From JAHBNG01 sp039028975 (lineage in GTDB: Bacteria > Chloroflexota > Anaerolineae > Caldilineales > Caldilineaceae): a DNA stretch of 48,594 nt. Location of the stretch: the NCBI GenBank assembly GCA_039028975.1, contig JBCCHB010000132.1, positions 1 through 48,594 of the forward strand, written 5' to 3'. Shown here in pieces: positions 32,444-42,433 of the stretch (within the stretch, counting starts at the first letter, position 1; the number at the start of each line of letters is the position of its first letter). The position numbers were made by a program, and so were the translations under genes. The notes under the pieces are model-generated. The model made no database searches. It worked only from the letters and a program-made list of their open reading frames with translations, and was not told the DNA's origin.

Positions 32444-32528
32444 TATACTGCGGTCGTTTTGAAAACAGGTGTTTTCCCAAGCTCTACCAGAGAGACCAAA
32501 CACCTGTTTTCAAACGGAGCTGAGTATA
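32444..32528. repeat. About 85-bp MITE-like hairpin, copy 3 (best preserved)
   Basis: It begins TATACTGCGGTCG and ends CGGAGCTGAGTATA. The inner arms TTTTGAAAACAGGTGTTT and AAACACCTGTTTTCAAA pair perfectly over 17 bp, and the loop contains the mini-hairpin CTCTACCAGAG. It lies just downstream of the terminator. Confidence 0.85.
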
Positions 32529-32542
32529 GAAAAGGCTCTTGT

Positions 32543-32749
32543 TCACTTGCTATTGCGAATGGTCTGTGTGCCGGGAATATTGTCCACATCATATTCTTCT
32601 GCAAAATTGCGGAAAAACGGCTCGCCAACTACATCTGACAAATGAGCCGAGAATAGCTCGATGGCAACCGGATAGGCCATGGGGCTAAACAGCTCATTCA
32701 CTTCACCCACTACGAGTAACACCCAGTCGGCCTGGGAACCAACCCCTCC
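32543..32749 (-). pseudogene. Possible C-terminal remnant of an unidentified gene
   Basis: On the minus strand a 68-codon frame without a start reads WVLLVVGEVNELFSPMAYPV, then AIELFSAHLSDVVGEPFFRN and FAEEYDVDNIPGTQT before TGA (32543-32545). The composition is protein-like, with alternating hydrophobic and acidic residues, and it ends 15 bp from MITE copy 3. There is no start or ribosome site and a TAA lies upstream in frame, so it looks like a left-over 3' end. Family unknown; a chance frame cannot be excluded. Confidence 0.35.
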
Positions 32750-32952
32750 TTAACCTCGAGGGCGGCAATACACATCGAAAAAATTCAGTTGCCCGAATGC
32801 TCTGTCTTAGGTAAAATACGAATATAAATACTGTTAATGGCTTCATGCAAACCAGTGTTGAGAACGTCTATGTTACTGAAACCGAAGCGACCATTTCACG
32901 AACGAAGACGTCACGATTATGAATAGGAAATAAACAAAGGAGCAACCAAACG

Positions 32953-33792
32953 ATGGCCGTCTTAGACGCACTTCCTGACATGACAAGGGAACTCAAATTT
33001 TTCCCCGCCGAAACGACCGTACCCAAAAAGCTGACCCGAACCCAGATTGCCGACTTTAATGACAAGGGCTATGTCTTTCCTATCGATCTTTTTACGCCCG
33101 AGGAGACGGTGGCCAATCTTGAGTACTTTGAAAAGCTGCTAGGCATGGCCTTTGGCGCAGGTATGGATCGCTACTCCATCAATGGTTGGCAAACCCATTG
33201 CCAGGGTATCTACGATCTGGTGACCGATGAGCGCATTTTGGATTATGTGGAGGATATCCTTGGCCCGAATTTGGTGGTAACCATGACCCACTACTTTGCC
33301 AAAATGCCCGGTGATCAGACCGCAGTCTACTGGCACCAGGATGCATCCTTCTGGCCGCTGACGCCTAGCAAAGTCCTTACCGTATGGATTGCTATCGACG
33401 ATGTGGATGTGGCGAATGGTGCCATGAAGCTCTTCCCTGGCACTCACCACTTGGGGCGCATTCCCTTTGAATGGGTTACCGACGAGGAAGATGGTGTCCT
33501 CAATCAGCATGTGCACAATCCGGAGCAGTACGCTGATCCGATTTCGGTTGAACTAAAAGCGGGCCAAATCTCGCTGCACACGGATATGCTGCTCCACGGT
33601 TCCCAGCCCAACCCGTCGAATCGACGCCGTTGTGGGTTGACTATCCGCTACATGCCTGTTGATGTGCGCACCGGCGATCCGAACAGCTCATTAGGCATTA
33701 TCTGTCGTGGTCACGATCCATCTGGCTATTGGCAGCATATTTCGCGACCAGAGGGCGATCAGATCCCTCCGCAGCAGCTAGCGAACAAGTAA
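32953..33792 (+). CDS. Phytanoyl-CoA dioxygenase (PhyH) family Fe(II)/2-oxoglutarate oxygenase
   Basis: 279 residues; AAGGAG lies upstream of ATG 32953. The jelly-roll iron site is visible: His128-x-Asp130 in VYWHQDASFW and distal His215 in DMLLHGSQPN, with Arg232 (TIRYMPV) for 2-oxoglutarate. Other family phrases: FNDKGYVFPIDLFTPEE, IAIDDVDVANGAMKLFPGTH. Length is normal for bacterial PhyH enzymes, which hydroxylate or halogenate small molecules using O2 and 2-oxoglutarate. The substrate cannot be told. It is probably monocistronic: a terminator and MITE lie before it and an inverted repeat after it. It is not obviously connected to the secreted-protein genes on either side. Confidence 0.88.
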   Translation: MAVLDALPDMTRELKFFPAETTVPKKLTRTQIADFNDKGYVFPIDLFTPEETVANLEYFEKLLGMAFGAGMDRYSINGWQTHCQGIYDLVTDERILDYVEDILGPNLVVTMTHYFAKMPGDQTAVYWHQDASFWPLTPSKVLTVWIAIDDVDVANGAMKLFPGTHHLGRIPFEWVTDEEDGVLNQHVHNPEQYADPISVELKAGQISLHTDMLLHGSQPNPSNRRRCGLTIRYMPVDVRTGDPNSSLGIICRGHDPSGYWQHISRPEGDQIPPQQLANK

Positions 33793-34599
33793 GCAGCCAT
33801 CTGGCGGCCATGCTTGATTCAACTAAAACAGTCCGCCTTCTTTCTCCTCTATACCAGGGCTGTATATAATATTGGGCAAAATAAAAGAGCTCTTACTGGC
33901 AGATACCAGTAAGAGCTTCTCAAAACAGATACAACGCCCGATTCTTTCCAACCGACGCCTCTGTAGCACTGTAGCAGTCGGTGTGTGTTGAAATGGTCAC
34001 CAACCTCCAACACCACCAAAACCAATGGTCCGAAACATCTATTTGATAAAAACAAGGTTGATGTTTATAATTCAATAGTCATTAATTCTATATTCTATTG
34101 GACGGTGGTACAGTTATCTTGATGTAAAGATGAGGTCAATCCCCCAAAAGGGCTATAGACAAAGTAGCTCAGCAAGTGTAAAGTATAAAGATATGGACGG
34201 TTCGCAACAGGAAAGAACCAGCCGCTCAGGGTTAATCAAAATAGTGTTGAAAATAGATGAAGTGTTTCAAGATTTTCTGAAATTGCATACAGCGTCGATA
34301 TCTCAAACATCGGCGTAGCTTCTTAAACTTTCCCTCTATCGCTCCCGCTAATCATGCTTCCGAACGAACACTCCGTAGCTCGGTCATTCAACGCAAAATA
34401 TCCGGCAGCTCTCGCTCCGATGATGGGACCAAGGCTCACATCACCATTGCTTCCGTCGTTGATAATGCCAAATAAAACTAGAAGAACCCTTTCATGTCAT
34501 TTCTGGATTCGCCGGAAACTCTATCCCTTTACCAACATGACCAAGGTGAACTGTAACGTGAAATTAAACTAATTTTTTTCTTCAAATTCGAGGTATCGT
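33793..34599. other. Intergenic region, one inverted repeat, no gene supported
   Basis: Apart from the inverted repeat at 33889-33916, no gene is evident. Short open frames (34130-34318 plus, 34354-34572 plus, 33849-34055 minus) have no ribosome site or recognisable content. The promoter of the large exoprotein gene must lie at the right end; I could not pick convincing boxes. Confidence 0.5.
33889..33916 (-). terminator. Inverted repeat with T-run on the minus strand
   Basis: GCTCTTACTGG (33889-33899) pairs with CCAGTAAGAGC (33906-33916). On the minus strand the stem is followed by CTTTTATTTT, a terminator-like tail; on the plus strand there is only TTCTC. It lies about 100 bp after the PhyH stop and may act in both directions, weakly on the plus strand. 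Confidence 0.5.
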
Positions 34600-37500
34600 A
34601 TGTCATTTCGTAGAGTTTATCGAGCTTCTCTACAGCTGTTTGTTTTTTCTCTTTGTAGTCTATTTGCATTATGGTCTTCCGCAACCCCATTGACAGCTAG
34701 CCCATCCAACATTGAAATCGAGGGGAGAACTAATTTTGCCTCTGGTGAGCTATTGCCAGACTCAGATGCGGTTTATGCGTCTCCAACTGTTGCTTTGCCT
34801 CACAGCATCGCCGAAAAAGTCCAAGAACTAGATGCCGAGGAGGGTTATCGTTCCGCCAACAATGGACCGTATTGGAGTTCATTAGCCCAACAACCACCAG
34901 GGCAGGTAACCCAACTGGGACCGCTTGGCGATGTGTCGACCTCCACCCCAACCTTTAGCTGGGACCCAGAAGCTTCAGCCACAGATTACATGCTGGTCAT
35001 TTATAGCTACTCCACCGACGAGATAGTCTTTTCTGTTGATCTACCCTTTAGTGTCTGCAATGCCACAGAGTGTACCTATACGCCAAGTGGATTTTCCCTA
35101 GGTTCAGGCGATTTCACATGGTTGATTCGGGCATCTAATGGTGCGGGCGATGGCCCTTGGAGCAATTATCTAGCTCCAACAGCGGCGGATGATAGTTACA
35201 GCACTGATGAGGAGATTGCGCTGGTCGTCAATGTAGCGAGTGGGGTGCTGGACAATGATAGCGACCCTAACCTGGATCCATTGCAAGCGAATCTAGTGGA
35301 TGATGTGGGAAATGGCACCCTGAGCCTGAATATAGATGGCTCATTTACCTACACCCCTACCACCGGCTTTGTTGGGCAAGATACTTTTACCTATCAAGCC
35401 AATGATGGCACAAGCAACTCCAACATCGCTACCGTAACCATCACCGTCAACAATCTCAACGATGGACCCTCTGCTGGTAATGACGCTTATGAAACTGCAC
35501 CCGATACCGCGTTGGTGGTCAACGCAGCAAATGGTGTATTGGAAAATGATAGTGACCCTGATCTGGATCCATTACAAGCGAACCTGGCGGGTGATGTGGG
35601 AAATGGCACCCTGAGCCTGAATATAGATGGCTCATTTACCTACACCCCTACCACTAGCTTTGTTGGGCAAGATAGTTTTACTTATCGGGCCAGTGATGGC
35701 ATTACCAACTCCAACATCGCTACCGCAACTATTTCGGTGATCGTGCCACCGCAAGCGATAGATGACGATTACATCACCGATGAAGATGTGACTCTGGTAG
35801 TTGCGGTGGGAACAGGATTGTTAGCGAATGATGTCGATAACAATCCGCCCACAGATCTGACTGCTTCTTTGCTCACCACACCGACCCATGGGACGTTGAC
35901 TAGCTTTAGCACAGATGGCGCTTTCACCTATGTACCGCATCTAGATTTCAGCGGCTCGGATAGCTTCACCTACTATGCCGTGGATGGGGTTAGTGGTGCC
36001 ACTGACCAAGCGACTGTCAATCTGACCCTCGCCCCGATCAATGATGCTCCGATTGCTGATGATGAAACCTATGAGACTGCACCGGATACCACATTGGTCG
36101 TCAATGTAGCAAGTGGCGTGCTGGACAATGATAGCGACCCCGATCTGGATCTGCTGCAAGCGAATCTGGTGGATGATGTCAGCAATGGCAATCTGTCCCT
36201 CAATCTGGACGGTTCCCTTACCTACACCCCTACCACTGGCTTTGTTGGCCAGGATAGTTTCACCTATCGGGCCACCGATGGCATCACCAACTCCAACATG
36301 GCCACCGTGACCATCACCGTCACCGTATCGTTGCAAGCGGTGGATGACGATTACATCACCGATGAAGATATGGCGTTGGTGGTTGCGGTGGGGACAGGAC
36401 TGTTAGCCAATGATGTCGATAACAATCCGCCCACGGATTTGATCGTTTCGTTACTGACCACGCCAACCCATGGGACATTGACCAACTTTGGCACAGATGG
36501 CGCTTTCACCTATGTGCCTGATCCTGATTTCAGCGGCTCAGATAGTTTCACCTATGAAGCCGTGGATGGGGTAAGTAGTGCCACCGACCAAGCATCTGTT
36601 GATTTAACCGTCAACCCGGTAAATGACAGTCCGCTCGCCAATGATGACGCCTATGAAACTGCGCCAGACACCGTGATGGAGGTTAATGCCGCGAGTGGGA
36701 TATTGGACAATGACAACGATCCTGAACAAGATTCACTACAAGCCAACTTGGTGGATGATGTGGATAATGGCAATCTGACCCTCAATCTGGATGGCTCATT
36801 TACTTACACCCCCAACAATGGCTTTGTTGGGCAAGATAGTTTCACTTATCAAGCCAGCGATAGCATAACCAACTCCAACACGGCACTTGTGACGTTGATT
36901 ATGACTGGCACAAATGAAGCACCGGTCGCTGTAGAAGATATTTACAATATAGTCCCCGACGCACAACTTACAATGAATGCAACCAAGGGGATTTTAGCCA
37001 ATGACTCGGATCCGAATCTTAACCCACTTCAGGCAATTTTAGTCGATGATGTGTCAAATGGAAACCTAACCGTCAATGCCGATGGCTCCTTTACCTATAC
37101 CCCTAACAGTAACTTTGAAGGTGTGGATACCTTTACCTATCAAGCCAATGACGCCGTGCTAAACTCTAACGTAGTAACTGTTCGAATATTGATTGGCTTC
37201 CCCACTTGGGACCATTTGAGTAGCGCCAACGGCGATATAGAGGTGCCCAATGGCGGAAGTGAACAGACATCTAGCCTTGTCCTTGATATTGATTTAGATG
37301 GCATAAACGACTTTGTCATCGCTGAACGTACCCAAGCGCCATCGGTTGTTTGGTATCAACGCAATTCGGATGGCTGGCTCCGCCATATCGTGGATGATAC
37401 TTCTTTACCCGTTCTGCTGGGCGAGGCGTTGCACGATATTGATGATGACGGGGATCTTGACATTGTTTTCGCTGCGGATGGGCAAGGGCCTCAAATATGG

Positions 37501-40377
37501 TGGTGGGAAAACCCCTATCCAAACTTTGCACCGCTTGTACCGTGGACTCGGCGTGAAATAAAAAATAGTGGAAAGACGAAGCATCATGATCAAATATTTG
37601 GTGATGTAGACAACGATGGTAACGTGGAGCTTGTCAGTTGGAATCAGCAAGTTGGAGCCGATCTATTAGTCATCAACATTCCAGCCGACCCGCAGAACTT
37701 TGTTGGAGAATGGCCTCGAGCCTCAATCGCAAGCGGAGCAAACTCATTTGAAGGTTTAGCCATTGCTGATATCGACCTGGATAGCAAACTGGACATCGTT
37801 GGTGCAGGTCGGTGGTATAAACATATTACCGGCACAGGACCAGCGGACTGGCAATTTCAGGAGTTTGTCATTGAGAGCGACCTGAACCTAAAATTTGCAC
37901 GTATGGCTGCAGGACAACTTATTTCGGGTGGACGCCCTGAAGTGGTTATCGCCTACGGAGATGCAAGTGGTCCGCTCAAATGGTACCAATGGAATGGATC
38001 CACTTGGGATGATCAAACGTTAATTGCTAATTTTGTCAATGGCCACAGTCTGACCATTGCGGATATCAACGAAGACGGCCACTTGGATATCTTTAACGCG
38101 GAAATGGGGAACCCAGGCGACGGGGTCAATGCAGATTCGATTATATTCTACGGTGACGGGGCAGGGAATTTCCAATCTCAGACGGTCTCCGTTGGCATTG
38201 CCAACCACGAATCGAGGGTGGCCGACTTGGATGGCGATGGTGATTTGGACATTTTGACCAAGCCATTCAAATTTGGGGTGCCACGTCTTGATATCTTTTT
38301 GAATCAAGGTACACGAGTGGCCCTAAACCAATGGCAACGTCATGAGATCGATCCCAACGTTCCATATAGACCTATCGTTATGATCTTTAATGAAGACTTC
38401 AACGGGGACGGTTTTACCGACATTGGATCGGGTGGATCGTGGTACGAACATCCTGGAACGCTCGGCGGTAACTGGACCGAACATAGTTTTGGTACGCAGC
38501 TAAATCTGACCGTTGTGTATGATTTCGATGGCGATGGCGACGTTGATGTGCTAGGCACCCAAGGTGTAGGTACTAGTTCCGACTTTGTTTGGGCACAGAA
38601 TGACGGTAATGGCGTCTTTACGACCTTCTTCAATGTTGACAGTGGCCCTGACCCAAGTGAATTTCCAGGCGAAAGGGCATTCCCTCAGGGTGCAGTTATA
38701 GGGCAGTTTGGGCCAAATGGGACTGGCCCGCTGGAGGTTGTCTTGCAGTGGGAGAATAATGTCGGGGGAACCCAATTCATTACCGTCCCCGGTAATCCTA
38801 CTGTTGCGCAGTGGACGATCCGCACGGTATCTGGTACCAGTCAAGGTGAGGAGGTTCGTGCTGCTGACCTTGATCTGGATGGTGATCAAGATCTCTATCT
38901 GGGCACCCAATGGCTTCGCAATGATGGAGCGAACTGGACAACCTTCAATGTTTATCCTAACCTCGGTACACCAGATCGCAACCGTGTCGGGGACGTGAAT
39001 GGAGACGGTCTCCTTGACGCAGTCGTTACGTTCGGCCTTCACAATCCTCCAGGGCGTATCGCCTGGTACGAACAACCCGCTTCATCGCCAGAGGATACCT
39101 GGACTGAGCACATTATTGACGATGGAACAATTGGATTTCCACAAACCCTTGATCTCGTTGATATGGACTTTGATGGTGATCTGGATGTGATTACAGGTGA
39201 GCACCATTGGAACCAATCTCCCAGTACGCTTAGCGCTTTTATCTTTGAAAATGTGGATGGTCTCGGTACCAGTTGGACTCGACACACCGTGTACACTGGT
39301 GACGAACAACATAATGGTACCCAGGCATTTGATTTTGATGGTGACGGTGACCTGGACATCTCCTCTCATGGCTGGGTTAACGACAAAGTTGTACTTTATG
39401 AGAATCTGGCCATTGGCACCACCACAAACTTATCTCCTGTAGCTGCAAACGATAGTTATGCAACTGGGCAAAATATTACCCTTACGGTTGATGCTGCGAA
39501 TGGCGTTCTAGCCAATGATACCGACCCAGATCTTGATCCACTTCAGGCCATCTTAGTTGATAATGGTTCAAATGGGATGTTGAATCTAAACAGTGACGGT
39601 TCCTTTGACTATACCCCGAACAACGGCTATGCCGGACAGGATACCTTCACCTATCGGGCAAATGATGGTGACCTTAACTCCAACTTGGCTACCGTGACCA
39701 TCTCTGTTGTGGATCCAAATGTAGACACTTTGGTGCTATTACCCCTAGATGAAGGTAGCGGAACGGTAGCCGGTGACATGAGTGGGCAAGGAAATAATGG
39801 CACGTTGCTGAATGGTGCGGGATATGAGGCAAGCACAGGAGATGGCAGCCCATATGCTATGCGTTTCGATGGCGCGAATGATTATATCGAACTTGGGAGT
39901 ATTGATGCGAATGGCACAGGCTTAACCTTAGCCGCTTGGTTCAATGCCGATAGCTTCCCTGGTACCGCTCGTGATCCGCGTATCATCTCTAAATCATCGA
40001 GCACGAGTGCCAATGACCATGTATTTATGTTGAGTACAGTTCGCGTTGGCTCAGATACACGATTACGCGGTCGGGTACGAGTAGGGGGAACCACAACGAC
40101 CCTTGTTGCGAATAGCGGAAATCTAAGTGTCAATCAATGGTATCATGCCGCTATGACGTATGATGGCAGTACGTTGCGTCTATATCTAGATGGGATTGAA
40201 GTAGGAAGTAAGCCGTTATCGGGCGGGGTGGATATTGACTCATCCGTCCCCATAGCCGTTGGTGGCCAACCAACTGGCGCAGGAGGTCGCTATTTCGATG
40301 GGCTGTTAGATGACATTCGTATCCTACAGCGTGCCATGAGCCAAGCAGAATTGCAGGCAATCGCCAATGGTAATTAG
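34600..40377 (+). CDS. Giant secreted protein: Ig-like (Big_9/cadherin-like) repeats, FG-GAP/VCBS propeller, LamG domain
   Basis: 1925 residues; a signal peptide covers 1-34 (LQLFVFSLCSLFALWSSATP). Residues ~105-190 are an Fn3-like domain (TPTFSWDPEASATDYMLVIY). From ~197 to ~865 there are seven ~95-residue repeats of two alternating kinds: one with GVLDNDSDPNLDPLQANLVD, GSFTYTPTTGFVGQDTFTY; the other with TGLLANDVDNNPPTDL, TPTHGTLT. These are bacterial Ig/cadherin-like domains. Residues ~868-1605 carry FG-GAP/VCBS motifs (DIDDDGDLDIVFA, DLDGDGDLDILTK, DFDGDGDVDVLG) and suit a beta-propeller with Ca2+ sites. An eighth repeat follows at ~1611-1705, then a LamG/concanavalin-type domain (DEGSGTVAGDMSGQGNNGTL, MRFDGANDYIELG, WYHAAMTYDGSTLRLYLDG). 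It is probably an adhesin or matrix protein binding glycans. There is no IYLPxV-type end. The downstream pseudogene shares its Fn3-like domain and FG-GAP content. Confidence 0.88.
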   Translation: MSFRRVYRASLQLFVFSLCSLFALWSSATPLTASPSNIEIEGRTNFASGELLPDSDAVYASPTVALPHSIAEKVQELDAEEGYRSANNGPYWSSLAQQPPGQVTQLGPLGDVSTSTPTFSWDPEASATDYMLVIYSYSTDEIVFSVDLPFSVCNATECTYTPSGFSLGSGDFTWLIRASNGAGDGPWSNYLAPTAADDSYSTDEEIALVVNVASGVLDNDSDPNLDPLQANLVDDVGNGTLSLNIDGSFTYTPTTGFVGQDTFTYQANDGTSNSNIATVTITVNNLNDGPSAGNDAYETAPDTALVVNAANGVLENDSDPDLDPLQANLAGDVGNGTLSLNIDGSFTYTPTTSFVGQDSFTYRASDGITNSNIATATISVIVPPQAIDDDYITDEDVTLVVAVGTGLLANDVDNNPPTDLTASLLTTPTHGTLTSFSTDGAFTYVPHLDFSGSDSFTYYAVDGVSGATDQATVNLTLAPINDAPIADDETYETAPDTTLVVNVASGVLDNDSDPDLDLLQANLVDDVSNGNLSLNLDGSLTYTPTTGFVGQDSFTYRATDGITNSNMATVTITVTVSLQAVDDDYITDEDMALVVAVGTGLLANDVDNNPPTDLIVSLLTTPTHGTLTNFGTDGAFTYVPDPDFSGSDSFTYEAVDGVSSATDQASVDLTVNPVNDSPLANDDAYETAPDTVMEVNAASGILDNDNDPEQDSLQANLVDDVDNGNLTLNLDGSFTYTPNNGFVGQDSFTYQASDSITNSNTALVTLIMTGTNEAPVAVEDIYNIVPDAQLTMNATKGILANDSDPNLNPLQAILVDDVSNGNLTVNADGSFTYTPNSNFEGVDTFTYQANDAVLNSNVVTVRILIGFPTWDHLSSANGDIEVPNGGSEQTSSLVLDIDLDGINDFVIAERTQAPSVVWYQRNSDGWLRHIVDDTSLPVLLGEALHDIDDDGDLDIVFAADGQGPQIWWWENPYPNFAPLVPWTRREIKNSGKTKHHDQIFGDVDNDGNVELVSWNQQVGADLLVINIPADPQNFVGEWPRASIASGANSFEGLAIADIDLDSKLDIVGAGRWYKHITGTGPADWQFQEFVIESDLNLKFARMAAGQLISGGRPEVVIAYGDASGPLKWYQWNGSTWDDQTLIANFVNGHSLTIADINEDGHLDIFNAEMGNPGDGVNADSIIFYGDGAGNFQSQTVSVGIANHESRVADLDGDGDLDILTKPFKFGVPRLDIFLNQGTRVALNQWQRHEIDPNVPYRPIVMIFNEDFNGDGFTDIGSGGSWYEHPGTLGGNWTEHSFGTQLNLTVVYDFDGDGDVDVLGTQGVGTSSDFVWAQNDGNGVFTTFFNVDSGPDPSEFPGERAFPQGAVIGQFGPNGTGPLEVVLQWENNVGGTQFITVPGNPTVAQWTIRTVSGTSQGEEVRAADLDLDGDQDLYLGTQWLRNDGANWTTFNVYPNLGTPDRNRVGDVNGDGLLDAVVTFGLHNPPGRIAWYEQPASSPEDTWTEHIIDDGTIGFPQTLDLVDMDFDGDLDVITGEHHWNQSPSTLSAFIFENVDGLGTSWTRHTVYTGDEQHNGTQAFDFDGDGDLDISSHGWVNDKVVLYENLAIGTTTNLSPVAANDSYATGQNITLTVDAANGVLANDTDPDLDPLQAILVDNGSNGMLNLNSDGSFDYTPNNGYAGQDTFTYRANDGDLNSNLATVTISVVDPNVDTLVLLPLDEGSGTVAGDMSGQGNNGTLLNGAGYEASTGDGSPYAMRFDGANDYIELGSIDANGTGLTLAAWFNADSFPGTARDPRIISKSSSTSANDHVFMLSTVRVGSDTRLRGRVRVGGTTTTLVANSGNLSVNQWYHAAMTYDGSTLRLYLDGIEVGSKPLSGGVDIDSSVPIAVGGQPTGAGGRYFDGLLDDIRILQRAMSQAELQAIANGN
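35188..37190 (+). repeat. Seven in-frame ~290-bp repeats coding Ig-like domains
   Basis: Seven tandem units lie within the exoprotein gene. Units 1 and 2 share a run of roughly 60 identical bases (around 35302 and 35593, 291 bp apart, 97 codons). Units 3 and 5 are nearly alike and differ from the rest. The A-A-B-A-B-A-A order and local DNA identity point to recent duplication or gene conversion of single domains and of an A-B pair. Confidence 0.8.
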
Positions 40378-40445
40378 AGTATATGTCGGAACGCCATAGT
40401 CATAAACATCATCAGCCAATCCATAAGACATTGTAGGAGTTTCTC

Positions 40446-42433
40446 ATGCGTCAATTGCATAATCCAGTTTGTAAAAGTTAGTGGGTAAGTGTCGTACCTC
40501 AATAGATCGTAGCGAAATTCAGGAACAAAGCCTCAGTACATCGTAGCATCATGAGTTCAAAAAAGCTCTATATTTCAGAACAATGTAGTCAGATCTGTTG
40601 TTCTCCCAGAGAGAATCGTACCCATTGAAACCTTACGACAGCATCAAAATCTGCTTCGTGACAAGGGGGGAGTAACAACGAGCATACACCGAAATCAGGC
40701 GACCCAAGCGATTTCAAGTGCACAGATGAGCTTCTATTGAGCGTCAAATTAGTACATTTTAAGAGAGAGAAACCACCAAAAGGATCGATTGATTAGCGTT
40801 TTCCAGAAGAAGTGGTTCAATTCCCAGAAAAATTGGCTTAAAATGCTTCATTACGGCTTACATTACTCAGATGGCTTTTTGCACCATAAATGCGAAAATT
40901 TGAACCTTACGTTTGTCTGTTAAGTCTGCTCAGATCTTGAATGATTCACTCCTGTATATGCACCTTACGATACGATGTATTGAGGCTTTTTAGTTATGAC
41001 ATTATCTCTTTTGCCGCTACGATCTACTGAGGTATGACAGGTAAGAAGTAATCGGGTTCGCTTGTGGCGGTCATCCTCGGTCATTTTCCTTTCTCTTATG
41101 TTGAGTCAGTCACCCTTAACTCAGGCCGACAGGACATCGCTCTTGGCCGATCCCCTGGCTACCAATCCGCTCGTGGTTGATCATGTAGCCAAGGTCTTGT
41201 CACAGGGCAGCGGCTCGAGTGACTACTTTGGCTTTGCAGTAGGGGTGGATGGAGATACGGCCTTGGTCAGGGCCCATTTGGATGATGACAATGGCGATAA
41301 TGCTGGTGCAGCCTATTTCTTTGGCCGGGATGTGGGCGGAGCCGACAATTGGGGGCAAATCGAAAAGATTACTGCCAGCGATGGGTCTGCTGATGACCAC
41401 TTCGGTTGGTCGTCCGTCGCGCTAGATGACGATACGGCCTTGGTAGGTGCCTATTTGGATGATGACAATGGCGATAATGCTGGTGCAGCCTATTTCTTTG
41501 GCCGGGATGTGGGTGGAGCCGCCAACTGGGGTCAAACAAAAAAATTACCGCCAGCGATGGGGCTATGCGTGACGTCTTCGGCTCATCCGTGGCGCTGGAT
41601 GGAAATATGGCCCTGGTCGGGTCTCATAAAGACGATGATAGTGTCACTGACTCTGGTTCAGCCTATCTCTTTGGAAGGAATGAAGGGGGCACCGATAACT
41701 GGGGTGAGATCGCCAAGGTTATTGCCTTCGATGGGGCTGCGCGTGATCAATTCGGCAGGGATGTGACGTGGATGGAGATACGCTCTTGGTTGGGGCTCAA
41801 TGGGACGATGACAACGGTACCGATTCTGGCTCGGCCTATTTCTTCAGCGTAGCGGGCATGAATCAGCCACCAGTGGTGAGCATTGCAAACCCTACCGACG
41901 GGTCTAGCTACACCATTAACGACACGGTCGTCCTCACCGGCACGGCCACTGATGCCGAAGATGGCGATATCTCTACGAATGTCGACTGGACATCCAATAT
42001 CGAAGGAGCATTGGGCACTGGCGAAAGTCTAAGCGTCACTGGGCTTATGCTTGGCAACCATATCATTACTGCCGAAGTCAGCGACAGCGCAGGCACAACC
42101 GTTTCCGACACCGTCTCTATCACCATTACTAATGCCACGCTCGCAACACCGGACATGCTAGCCCCCAATGATATCCAGCAACCAACTGCCCCTACCTTCC
42201 AGTGGACTGCCGTTGCCGGTGCAACCGACTACGAACTCGCGATCTACAACATCGGGACCGACACACTGGAGTGGACCAGCACTCACTCGGCAGCCGCAGC
42301 CGGATGTGGAAACGGCACCGGCACCTGCTCAATCCAGCCTGCAGGAATCTCCCTCCAACCAGGTGGCTATACATGGTTGGTCCGCGCCACAGATGGAACC
42401 ACCTTCAGCGATTGGGCCATTTATAGTCCGTAA
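40446..42433 (+). pseudogene. Broken exported FG-GAP repeat protein (nonsense, transposon insertion, two frameshifts)
   Basis: With the 550-bp element (40490-41039) and one target copy removed, a single frame runs from ATG 40446 (GGAG upstream): MRQLHNPVCKS, TAG (40479-40481), then WVRSNRVRLWRSSSVIFLSL and MLSQSPLTQA, a signal peptide. FG-GAP/integrin-alpha-like units follow (DDDNGDNAGAAYFFGRDVGG, FGWSSVALDDDTALVGAYLD). The frame then shifts in a run of seven A (near 41545, one A short) into FGSSVALDGNMALVGSHKDD, and shifts again near 41763 into DGDTLLVGAQWDDDNG. The third segment (from 41768) ends in an Ig/cadherin-like domain (SIANPTDGSSYTINDTVVLT) and the same Fn3-like domain found in the 34600-40377 protein. 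Four lesions make it a dead relative of surface proteins of this region. The homopolymer shift alone could be a sequencing error. Confidence 0.8.
40490..41039. mobile_element. 550-bp non-autonomous transposon-like element with TGT...ACA ends and 6-bp target duplication
   Basis: The left end TGTCGTACCTCAATAGATCG plus TAGCG and the right end (reverse complement TGTCATACCTCAGTAGATCG plus TAGCG) match at 23 of 25 positions. Each end has a second internal copy of CCTCARTACATCGTA (left at 40531, right ending 40985), as in transposons whose transposase binds several end sites (Tn7/Tn552/Mu-like DDE group). GGTAAG directly flanks both ends (40484-40489 and 41040-41045). No intact transposase is inside, only short frames such as one starting at 40550 (MSSKKLYISEQCSQICC). 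It is probably an internally deleted element mobilised in trans. Confidence 0.8.

Noticed and set aside
34130..34572. Two small plus-strand frames before the giant exoprotein
   Set aside because: No ribosome site, no signal peptide, no recognisable sequence; they could be chance frames.
35188..37190. CRISPR-like repetition
   Set aside because: The repeats are ~290 bp, in frame and coding Ig-like domains; no short repeats with unique spacers exist anywhere in the window.
2413..40481. Amber recoding, suggested by two in-frame TAG codons (2413 and 40479)
   Set aside because: TAG is a normal stop here: the YcxB-like gene, the giant exoprotein, mgsA and the STAND gene at 18949 all end in TAG at the expected family length. 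Both interrupted genes look degraded for other reasons or can be explained by single mutations.
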